Shown: one piece after another, positions 15,483 through 22,428 of the stretch
How positions within the stretch are numbered: position 1 is the stretch's first letter
Layout of the letters: every line of letters starts with the position of its first letter
Source: Actinoplanes sp. N902-109
Lineage (GTDB): Bacteria; Actinomycetota; Actinomycetes; Mycobacteriales; Micromonosporaceae
Direction: 5' to 3'
Assembly (NCBI RefSeq): GCF_000389965.1
Contig: NC_021191.1
Location: 6,015,501-6,079,500, forward strand
Length of the DNA: 64,000 nucleotides
Program-made: the position numbers and the translations under genes
The notes under the pieces: generated by a model
The model's input: the letters and a program-made list of their open reading frames with translations, nothing else
Told to the model about the DNA's origin: nothing
Database searches by the model: none

Positions 15483-17456
15483 ATGGTCTATGCACCTACA
15501 GTGCATGAACTACCGCCGGAGGTGGCCGCCGCGCTCGCCGATCTCGCCGGTGGCGACGCGGCCGTGCTGGCCGAGCTGCGGGCCGCGCTGACCCCGGCGC
15601 AGCTGCGCGGCGAGACCGCCCTGCCGGTGACCCTGCCCCGCACCGGCCCGCTCGGCCGGCACTACCGGGCGCTGATCGCCGCCCTGCCCCCACGCACCCG
15701 CACCGCCCTGCTGCTGGCCGCCGCCACCGAGGAAGCCACCGCGGCGGCGGCCGCGACGACCGCCGCCGCCGCGCTGGTGCCCGCCGAGCTGGCCGGGATC
15801 GTGCAGGTCAGCACGGCCGGCCGGGTCACCTTCACGCCGCCGGTCCTGCGCGCCCTGATCTACCACGAGGCGCCGGCCGCGGTCCGCCGCGCGGTGCACG
15901 CCCGGCTCGCCACCACCACCGGCGACCCGCTGCACCGGGCGGCCGCCGCTGCCGGGCCCGACGACGCGCTGGCCACTGAGCTTTTCTCGTACGGCAAGAA
16001 CCTGCCGCCGGCGCGCGCCGCCACCGCGCTGGACCAGGCCGCGCGCCTGACCACCGACCCGGAGCTGGCCGAGCGGGCCCGGCTCGGCGCGGCCCGCAGC
16101 GCCTGGCTCGCCGGGCAGGCGCACCGGGCCCGGACCCTGCTGCGCGCCACCACCCGGCAGCAAGCGCTCGCGTGGCCGGACGGCGGCTTCGACGAGCTGC
16201 TCAGCGCCGCCGGTGAGCTGGCCGGCAGCGACCCCGGCCGGGCCCTGGACGCGGTGCTGGCCGCCGCCCAGCACGCCGGCGACCAGCGCCGGTTCGCGGA
16301 CACCGCGCGTTACGTGCTGTCCGCGTCGGCACCCGCCGGCGACGACCCACGGCGGGCGCTCGCGCGCGGGCTCGCCGAGCTGAGCGGCGGTGCTCAGCGC
16401 GCGGGCTTCGAGCAGCTGCGGGCCGCACGGGAGCAAGCCGCCGGGACGACCGATCCGGCCACGCTGATCCACGTCGCCGCCGCGCAGATCCTCATCGGGG
16501 CCGACCGGGCGGCCCGGCAGCTCGCCGAGGACGCCGCCGAACGGGCGCGGCTGCGCTCCGAACCCGCGCTCGTACCGCAGGCACTGCAGGTCGCGGCAAC
16601 CGCGAGCCTCGCCCTGGGCGACCACCCGGCAGCGGCCGCGGCCGCCCGGCAGGGTGCGGCGCTCGCCGCGGCGACCGGCCAGAGCAACCGGGTGCACCTC
16701 GGCATCCTGGCCGTGGTCGCCGCCCTCGCCGGGGATCGCCCGGCCACCACGGCCCGGGCCCGGGAGGCCGGCACCACCGGCGGGCTGGTCGCCTGGGCGC
16801 TGGCGCTGCTCGACCTGATCGAGGGGCGCCCGGCCGCCTGCGCCGACCGGCTCGCCCGGCTGCACGACCACGCGGTGCTGCGCATCGCCGCGGCACCGCA
16901 CCTGGTGGAGGCGGCATGGCGGGCCGGTGCGCCGGGGCCGGAGCCGCCGGTGGCGTTCGAGCGCTGGACCGTCGCCACCGGCGAGCCGTCCTGGCTGGCG
17001 TTGCTGGCGCGCTGCCGGGCACTGCTGGCCGCGGACCCGCGCGAAGCCGGGGAGCTGTTCCGCGAGGCGCTGCGCCAGCACGGCGAGAACGACTACGCCC
17101 GGGCGCACACCGAGCTGCTCTACGGCCGCCACCTGCGCCGGCACCGGCAACCGGCGGCGGCCCGCGAGCACCTGCGGCTGGCCGCCGAGACGTTCACGGC
17201 TCTCGGCGCCGGCCCCTGGGCGGCGCAGGCCGGCGTGGAGCTGCGGGCCGCGGGCGCCGCCCCGGTACGGTCGCCGCAGCCCGGCCGGTTGACCGCCCAG
17301 CAGGAGCAGATCGCCCGGCTGGTGGCGGCCGGGGCGACCAACCGGGAGATCGCCCAGGAGCTGTTCCTCAGCCCCCGGACCGTCGACCATCATCTGCGCA
17401 ACGTGTACGAGCGGCTCGGCGTACGCTCGCGCACGGAACTGGCCCGGCTCTTCTAG
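15483..17456 (+). CDS. LuxR-family regulator, LAL-type lacking the ATPase domain
   Basis: A 657-residue protein ending in a GerE/LuxR helix-turn-helix: LTAQQEQIARLVAAGATNREIAQELFLSPRTVDHHLRNVYERLGV. The preceding 500 residues are Ala-rich helical repeats of TPR/MalT type. Residues about 40-140 (HYRALIAALPPRTRTALLLAAATEE ... VTFTPPVLRALIYHEAPAAVRRAVHARLA) match the winged-helix region that normally follows the AAA/STAND ATPase of LAL regulators, but no Walker A precedes it, so the ATPase is absent. The start is uncertain: ATG 15483 has no ribosome site and overlaps palindromes; GTG 15501 is an alternative. Its stop overlaps the GDPD stop in CTAG. Target unknown; the divergent lipase is the nearest candidate. 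Confidence 0.85.
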   Translation: MVYAPTVHELPPEVAAALADLAGGDAAVLAELRAALTPAQLRGETALPVTLPRTGPLGRHYRALIAALPPRTRTALLLAAATEEATAAAAATTAAAALVPAELAGIVQVSTAGRVTFTPPVLRALIYHEAPAAVRRAVHARLATTTGDPLHRAAAAAGPDDALATELFSYGKNLPPARAATALDQAARLTTDPELAERARLGAARSAWLAGQAHRARTLLRATTRQQALAWPDGGFDELLSAAGELAGSDPGRALDAVLAAAQHAGDQRRFADTARYVLSASAPAGDDPRRALARGLAELSGGAQRAGFEQLRAAREQAAGTTDPATLIHVAAAQILIGADRAARQLAEDAAERARLRSEPALVPQALQVAATASLALGDHPAAAAAARQGAALAAATGQSNRVHLGILAVVAALAGDRPATTARAREAGTTGGLVAWALALLDLIEGRPAACADRLARLHDHAVLRIAAAPHLVEAAWRAGAPGPEPPVAFERWTVATGEPSWLALLARCRALLAADPREAGELFREALRQHGENDYARAHTELLYGRHLRRHRQPAAAREHLRLAAETFTALGAGPWAAQAGVELRAAGAAPVRSPQPGRLTAQQEQIARLVAAGATNREIAQELFLSPRTVDHHLRNVYERLGVRSRTELARLF

Positions 17457-18577
17457 ACGGCGGCGAACGCCACGCTGCGGGCCAGCACGCCGATGTCGGC
17501 CTGGTCGGTGAACAGCCCGTCCAGCCCGGTGCGCAAGAACGTGACCTGCTCGTCGATCGCCCGCCCGTACGCGGTGGGGTCCGTGCCGACCCGGTAGTCG
17601 GCCGGCAGGAACTGGTTCTCCGCCCGGAACGTGTACGGCATCACCGTGATCCCGGCCGCGTGCGCGTCGGCGACCAGCGAGGTCGGGGTGCCCAGCGTGT
17701 CGTCGGCCCGGCGCGGGATGACCTGGTTCTTGTCCGGGCCGATGCCGTCGATGACCCGGGCCAGCCTGCGCAAACTCGCGGCGGTCAGGTAGTCGGCGTA
17801 CGTCCGCGGGTCGTTGAACGGGGTGCCCGCCGCGCTGGTCAGGAACACCAGCGGGGCCCGCAGGCCGTAGTCCTCGCGCAGGGCCTCGAGGTTGTGGAAC
17901 TCGAACGACTGCACGAACACCTTGGCGTTGCGCTTGTCCAGCTTGCCGGCGCGCAGTGCCCGCACCAGTGGGGTCTCCAGCTCCAGGCCCAGATTGCGGA
18001 AGTACGTCGGGTGCTTGGTCTCCGGGTACACACCGATCTCCCGGTCCAGCTCCCTGGACAGCCGCTCGCGCAGGTCCAGCACCTCCTGGAAGGTGGGCAC
18101 CGGGAACAGGCCGTTGTAGAGGGTGTTGTGCTGGCGCACCTGCGGGATGCGCTCGGTGGCGCGCAGCGTCTTGAGCTCCGCGAGGGTGAAGTCGTGGGTG
18201 AACCAGCCGGTGGTGGTCACCCCGTCGAGCACCACGGTGCGCCGGCGGCTCGCGAACTCCGGCCGCGCCGCGACGTCGGTGGTCCCGCCGATCTCCGGCT
18301 CGTGCCGGCAGACCAGCACGTGGTCCTTGGTGGACACCAGGTCCGGCTCGATGAAGTCGGCACCCATCCGGGCGGCCAGCTCGTACGACGCCAGCGTGTG
18401 CTCCGGCCGGTAGCCCGAGGCGCCGCGATGCCCGATCACCAGCGACGGCCGGCCGCCGTGGTGAGCGGCGGGCGCGGTCTTGTCGTCGGCCAGCGCGGGC
18501 GCGGCGGTGGCGCCGAGCACCGCGGGCGCCCCGGCGGCGAGCGCGCTCAGTCGCAGGACCTGTCGGCGGTCAGCCAC
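17453..18577 (-). CDS. glpQ: secreted glycerophosphodiester phosphodiesterase
   Basis: A 374-residue exported GDPD, hydrolysing glycerophosphodiesters to glycerol-3-phosphate and an alcohol. The leader VADRRQVLRLSALAAGAPAVLG has an RRxxL Tat-like motif. The barrel starts LVIGHRGASGYRPEHTLASYELAARMGADFIEPDLVSTKD, giving the HRG...E-x-D metal site, then VCRHEPEIGGTTDVA with the second catalytic His. The insert and the ending MPYTFRAENQF...FLRTGLDGLFTDQAD are those of the GlpQ-type periplasmic branch, so the symbol is used in that sense. GTG at 18577 has GGAGG upstream. Gene end overlaps the convergent LuxR gene by 4 bp. Confidence 0.9.
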   Translation of the reverse strand: MADRRQVLRLSALAAGAPAVLGATAAPALADDKTAPAAHHGGRPSLVIGHRGASGYRPEHTLASYELAARMGADFIEPDLVSTKDHVLVCRHEPEIGGTTDVAARPEFASRRRTVVLDGVTTTGWFTHDFTLAELKTLRATERIPQVRQHNTLYNGLFPVPTFQEVLDLRERLSRELDREIGVYPETKHPTYFRNLGLELETPLVRALRAGKLDKRNAKVFVQSFEFHNLEALREDYGLRAPLVFLTSAAGTPFNDPRTYADYLTAASLRRLARVIDGIGPDKNQVIPRRADDTLGTPTSLVADAHAAGITVMPYTFRAENQFLPADYRVGTDPTAYGRAIDEQVTFLRTGLDGLFTDQADIGVLARSVAFAAV

Positions 18578-18735
18578 GTTTTCCTCCAGATGACAGCCGG
18601 CGCCGGTCGCCGGGCTCCCCCGCCAGCGCACAAGATCCCGGCGACACCGTGGCGACAACGCCATGACCTGCAGGCGAACGAGACCCGAAGGTCCGCTCCC
18701 TTGAGGCCGGTGGCGCGCCCGCCTACCGTGGAACC

Positions 18736-19446
18736 GTGGCTTTCCGCCGGCACCCGCCCGCTCCCGAGGTGCAGCCCGCTCCCGAGGTGCAGCCCGCTCC
18801 CGAGGTGCAGCCCGCCCCTGCTCCGGGCCAGAAAAACCCTGCTCCGGGCCAGAGCAACCCTGCTCAGCGTCAGAACAACCCCGCTCCGGGCCAGAACAAC
18901 CCTGCTCAGCGCCGGAACAACCCCGACCGCCGCCGGAACGACCCCGACCCGCGCCGGAACAACCCCGGCCCGGTGCCGGACCAGCCGCGCCAGGCCGGCC
19001 GGCCCGAGCTGACCGGCTTGCTGGGCCGCACCGTGCTGGAGACCCACGTGCAGCGGGTCTGCCGCGACTACGCCCTGGTCCCCCGCTCGGGCACCGGCGG
19101 GTCCGGGCTGTCCCGCGCCTACCTCTCCCGCACCGCGGGCGTGGAGCTGGCCGCCGACACCCACGGACGGGTCACCACGATCGTGCTGCACTTCACCGGG
19201 GACGACGAATTCACCGCGTTCCAGGGCCCGATCCCCGGCGGGGCGGGCAGCGTCCCGCGCCGCTCCCGCATCTGGGCCATGCTGGGCCGCCCCGACGAGA
19301 CCGGCTCGCCCCGCCGCGACACCTGCGGCCCCTTCGACCGCTGGGCTTTCCCGGCGTTCACGCTGCACGCCCAGTACGCCGGGGACGCCGAGCGCGTGGA
19401 CCGCATCACCCTCTCGCTGCCCGGCCACCTGCCCCGCGCCGCCTGA
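18736..19446 (+). CDS. hypothetical protein with Pro/Gln/Asn repeats
   Basis: A 236-residue protein of unknown function. Residues 8-80 are tandem repeats, first three PAPEVQ units, then seven or so degenerate NNPAPGQ/NNPDRRR units. The remaining 150 residues form a folded-looking domain (ELTGLLGRTVLETHVQRVCRDYALVPRS ... VTTIVLHFTGDDEFTAFQGPIPGGAG ... DRITLSLPGHLPRAA) with beta-rich character; no family recognised. GTG start; no signal peptide. It stands alone between divergent/convergent single genes. Confidence 0.65.
   Translation: MAFRRHPPAPEVQPAPEVQPAPEVQPAPAPGQKNPAPGQSNPAQRQNNPAPGQNNPAQRRNNPDRRRNDPDPRRNNPGPVPDQPRQAGRPELTGLLGRTVLETHVQRVCRDYALVPRSGTGGSGLSRAYLSRTAGVELAADTHGRVTTIVLHFTGDDEFTAFQGPIPGGAGSVPRRSRIWAMLGRPDETGSPRRDTCGPFDRWAFPAFTLHAQYAGDAERVDRITLSLPGHLPRAA
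18760..18966. repeat. tandem repeats at the 5' end of a hypothetical gene
   Basis: Three perfect 18-bp copies (GCTCCCGAGGTGCAGCCC, 18760-18813) are followed by about seven degenerate 21-bp units to 18966. Both keep the reading frame. Confidence 0.85.
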
Positions 19447-19548
19447 CCACGGGTCCCCCGCGAGCGCCCCGGCCGCCCGCGAAGTCGCGGCCCTCCGCCC
19501 GGCGGGTGCGAAGGCCCGGCGCCAGCACGCGCCGAGCCGCCGCGCCGG

Positions 19549-19755
19549 TCACCTGTTCTTCGGCGGCCGAGCGAAGGCAATCATTTCCAACAGCAGCAGC
19601 ACACTGCCGGAAAAGGTGCCCGCGCCGGTCAGAATCGCGGTCGGAACGTTGACATCACCCACGACTGCGAGCAGCCCAGCTCCGATTCCCAGGAGCAGAG
19701 CGGTCAGCAAGATCCACCGCAGGCGGATCGGCGCGGGCGGGCGTGGACGGGGCAT
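19549..19755 (-). CDS. small two-helix membrane protein
   Basis: A 68-residue protein: a basic Pro-rich start (MPRPRPPAPIRLRW) followed by ILLTALLLGIGAGLLAVVG and AILTGAGTFSGSVLLLLEMIAFA, two membrane helices, ending PPKNR. AAGGAG lies 5 bases before the ATG at 19755; a longer frame upstream lacks such a site. No family recognised. Confidence 0.6.
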   Translation of the reverse strand: MPRPRPPAPIRLRWILLTALLLGIGAGLLAVVGDVNVPTAILTGAGTFSGSVLLLLEMIAFARPPKNR

Positions 19756-19916
19756 CGGGTCTCCTTCACCGAGAGGCGGACAAGCGGTGTCGCGACCACA
19801 GCGTGCAGGCCGTAATTGGTCGCTCACTAATTGTCATATCCCCTGGCTTCGACCGGGTCAGCGGCGCAATGCCACGACAGGTGGCGCGCCAAAGTCCCAT
19901 TGCGACCAAAGAGAGA

Positions 19917-19944
19917 AAGGCATCCGGCTGCACCCGGATGCCTT
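19917..19944. terminator. orphan terminator-like hairpin
   Basis: AAGGCATCCGG and CCGGATGCCTT form a perfect 11-bp stem with a CTGCAC loop. On the plus strand it is followed by AAACAG, on the minus strand by TCTCTCTTTGG. No gene ends within 160 bp upstream on either strand, so it may end an unannotated short transcript. Confidence 0.5.
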
Positions 19945-20063
19945 AAACAGCGCTTCCTTCGCTTGTCCGCCCGAAGGCCACCGGAAGCTCTCTCGCACGT
20001 CGCGGGATCCGTGACGCCTGTAGCGAGTGAAACACGCGCCCTCGCAAATCGCCACCCGGCAAT

Positions 20064-20125
20064 CTGCTGGTTGCAGATTGCGTACAACTCAGCGAAAGAT
20101 GCCCCTCTGCTGATTGCAGATTGCG
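20064..20125. repeat. 19-bp direct repeat, each copy able to fold
   Basis: Copies CTGCTGGTTGCAGATTGCG (20064-20082) and CTGCTGATTGCAGATTGCG (20107-20125) are 43 bp apart with one difference. Each also contains an inverted repeat (9-bp and 5-bp stems, 5-base loops). They lie 130-190 bp before the NTF2-like gene. Confidence 0.7.
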
Positions 20126-20253
20126 AGACCCCTATTGCCAAGAATGCCAAGAGCGGCTCGCATCAGTCCAGCCCGCCCCACTCGCCAGTCGGTCATCTCC
20201 GGCGCCGGTCGGACGAGGCCGGGCTTGGCGGGCCGGGTCGGTAGGGTGGGGCG

Positions 20254-20646
20254 GTGCTTGAGTTTCGTACCGCGGTCGAGGCGCGTGACGCCGACGCCAT
20301 CGCCGCGACGCTGGCCGAGGACGTGGTGTTTCACAGCCCGGTCGCGTTCAGACCGTATCCGGGCAAGGCCATGACCGCGGCGATCCTGCGCGGGGTGCTG
20401 CGGGTCTTCGAGGATTTCCGGTACGTGCGGGAGCTGAGCGGCGACGGCGGTCGCGAGCATGCGCTGATGTTCGAGGCGCGGATCGGGGACGTGGCGGTGA
20501 CGGGGTGCGACTTCCTGCACCTCGACGATGACGGGCTGATCGACGACTTCATGGTGATGGTGCGCCCGCTGTCCGCCGCGCAGGCCCTTGCCGCCGCGAT
20601 GGCTGCCCAGTTCGAGCGGATCAAGGCCGAGTCCGAGGCCGGCTGA
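20254..20646 (+). CDS. NTF2/SnoaL-like fold protein
   Basis: A 130-residue protein beginning LEFRTAVEARDADAIAATLAEDVVFHSPVAFRPYPGKAMTAAIL, the standard entry of SnoaL-like/nuclear transport factor 2 domains, followed by VFEDFRYVRELSG, HALMFEARIGD and GCDFLHLDDDGLIDDFMVMVRP. These small cone-shaped domains act as isomerases, cyclases or binding proteins; the ligand cannot be told. GTG start after a G-rich stretch. Standalone gene. Confidence 0.82.
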   Translation: MLEFRTAVEARDADAIAATLAEDVVFHSPVAFRPYPGKAMTAAILRGVLRVFEDFRYVRELSGDGGREHALMFEARIGDVAVTGCDFLHLDDDGLIDDFMVMVRPLSAAQALAAAMAAQFERIKAESEAG

Positions 20647-20769
20647 CGGAACGGTGATCGGCCGCCATGGTCGGTGGCGAGGTGGCCCTTGACCCGGCCG
20701 GGCACCCGTTCTGCCGGTCCGTCCGGATCCTAGGCCGGCCGGTCCACGGCGACGGTACGCTCGGCGGCC

Positions 20770-21186
20770 ATGGGGCTCCGGGTTGATCTGACGCTCGACA
20801 CGCGCGATGCCGTGACGCTGGCGGCGTTCTGGAAGCTGGCGCTGGGCTACGAGGACGAGCCGCCGCCCGCGCCGTTCACCACCCGCGACGAGTGGGTCGC
20901 GTCCTTCGGCGAGGACCCGGACGACGCCGGTGGCGGTGGGGCCTGGCTGCGCGACCCGGCGGGTGCCGGGCCACGGCTGGTGCTGCTCGACGTGCCCGAG
21001 CCCAAGGTCGCCAAGAACCGCCTGCACCTCGACATCCGGGTGGCCGCGGGCCCGGACCCGTGGCAAGGCATCACGGCGAAGGCCGACGAACTCGTCGCGG
21101 CAGGTGGCAGCGTTCAGCAGGTCTACCCCGGCCACCACATCGTCATGACGGACCCCGAGGGCAACGAGTTCTGCGTCGGCAATTGA
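20770..21186 (+). CDS. VOC/glyoxalase-like protein
   Basis: A 138-residue protein of the vicinal-oxygen-chelate superfamily: LRVDLTLDTRDAVTLAAFWKLALGYE, a middle DPAGAGPRLVLLDVPEPKVAKNRLHLDIRV, and the closing HHIVMTDPEGNEFCVGN. This is the common actinobacterial 'VOC family protein' with two babbabb modules, often metal-free. Substrate unknown. Single gene; 68 bp separates it from the next one. Confidence 0.85.
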   Translation: MGLRVDLTLDTRDAVTLAAFWKLALGYEDEPPPAPFTTRDEWVASFGEDPDDAGGGGAWLRDPAGAGPRLVLLDVPEPKVAKNRLHLDIRVAAGPDPWQGITAKADELVAAGGSVQQVYPGHHIVMTDPEGNEFCVGN

Positions 21187-21254
21187 CGGGCTTCAGTGGG
21201 ATGGTGGAGGGGCTCCGCCGAGCGGCGGTGCCTCCGGCTGAGGGGAGAGTTCCG

Positions 21255-22376
21255 ATGACACTCCGTACGAGCCCGCCGTTCCGCGCCGATCATGTGGGCA
21301 GCCTGCTGCGGCCGCGGCGGTTGCTGGATGCCCGGGAGCAGTTCGCGGCGGGCAAGATCGAGGCCGACGAACTGCGGGCCCTCGAGGACGAGGCGATCCG
21401 CGACGTCGTACGGATGCAGCGTGACGTGGGGCTGCGGTCGGCGACCGACGGCGAGTTCCGGCGTACGTCGTGGCACATGGATTTCATCTACCGGCTCGGC
21501 GGGGTGCGTCCCACCGACGAGAAGATCCAGGTGCACTTCCGCAACGCGGACGGCGACCTCGACTTCGAGTCGGCCGCGCTGGCGATCGACGCCCCGGTCC
21601 GGCTGACCGGGACGATCTTCGGCGACGACTTCGCGTTCCTGAACGCCACCGTCGAGGACGGGGTGACCGCCAAGCTGACGATCCCGTCGCCCAGCATGGT
21701 GCACTACCGCGGCGGGCGGGCGGCGCTCGATCCCGCGGTGTACCCGGACGAGGAGCAGTTCTGGGCCGACCTCAGTGCGGCCTACGCCGAGCAGGTGCGC
21801 CGGGTGGCCGGTCTGGGTTGTCGCTACCTGCAGCTCGACGACACCAGCCTCGCCTACCTCAACGACCCGGAGCAGCGCCGGCTGCTGGACGAGCGCGGTG
21901 ACAACGCCGAGCAGCAGCATCTGCGCTACATCCGGCAGATCAACGCCGCGATCAAGGACCGGCCGGCCGGGCTCGCGGTGACCACCCACATGTGCCGGGG
22001 CAACTTCCGCTCGTCGTGGGTGGCCGAGGGCGGCTACGACTTCGTGGCCGAGGCGCTGTTCAGCGAGCTCGCGGTCGACGGCTTCTTCCTCGAGTACGAC
22101 GACGAGCGCTCCGGTACGTTCGAGCCGCTGCGGTTCGTGCCGCCCGGCAAGATGGTGGTGCTCGGGCTGGTCACCACCAAGCGGGGCGCCCTGGAGTCCA
22201 AGGACACCCTCAAGCGCCGCATCGACGAGGCGAGCCGGTACGTACCGCTGGAGCAGCTGTGCCTCTCGCCGCAGTGCGGGTTCTCCTCCACGGTGGAGGG
22301 CAACGTGCTGACGTACGACGAAGAGGTCGCCAAGCTCCGCCTCATCGCCGAGACCGCGGCGGAGGTCTGGGGCTGA
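21255..22376 (+). CDS. cobalamin-independent methionine synthase-like protein (MetE C-terminal family)
   Basis: A 373-residue protein homologous to the catalytic C-terminal half of MetE, of the YxjG/YxjH kind. It starts FRADHVGSLLRPRRLLDAR, and carries GEFRRTSWHMDFIY, YLQLDDTSLAYL, the zinc-ligand motifs TTHMCRGNF (His, Cys) and LSPQCGFSS (Cys), with the Glu in FLEYDDERSG. It lacks the folate-binding N-terminal half, so it likely uses a different methyl donor or a carrier protein to methylate a thiol such as homocysteine. AGGGGAG precedes the ATG at 21255. Convergent with glyS, sharing the terminator at 22386-22420. Confidence 0.88.
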   Translation: MTLRTSPPFRADHVGSLLRPRRLLDAREQFAAGKIEADELRALEDEAIRDVVRMQRDVGLRSATDGEFRRTSWHMDFIYRLGGVRPTDEKIQVHFRNADGDLDFESAALAIDAPVRLTGTIFGDDFAFLNATVEDGVTAKLTIPSPSMVHYRGGRAALDPAVYPDEEQFWADLSAAYAEQVRRVAGLGCRYLQLDDTSLAYLNDPEQRRLLDERGDNAEQQHLRYIRQINAAIKDRPAGLAVTTHMCRGNFRSSWVAEGGYDFVAEALFSELAVDGFFLEYDDERSGTFEPLRFVPPGKMVVLGLVTTKRGALESKDTLKRRIDEASRYVPLEQLCLSPQCGFSSTVEGNVLTYDEEVAKLRLIAETAAEVWG

Positions 22377-22385
22377 CAACCGGTT

Positions 22386-22420
22386 CGCGGGGATCGCCGG
22401 GCGGCCCGGCCATCCCCGCG
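22386..22420. terminator. bidirectional terminator between convergent genes
   Basis: CGCGGGGAT pairs with ATCCCCGCG and, inside it, GCCGGG with CCCGGC, giving a near-continuous 15-bp stem with one mismatch and a 3-base loop. It lies 9 bp from each of the two facing stop codons. Confidence 0.8.
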
Positions 22421-22428
22421 GCACCGCG

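Larger units (their letters stand above)
19756..20253. other. 500-bp non-coding stretch with hairpins and direct repeats
   Basis: No credible gene. It is less GC-rich than its surroundings and holds several structured elements: an 11-bp perfect hairpin (19917-19944), a CCTTCG/CGAAGG pair near 19956, a 9-bp hairpin GCAATCTGC-TGGTT-GCAGATTGC (20059-20081), and a 19-bp direct repeat (20064-20082 and 20107-20125, one mismatch). Confidence 0.6.
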
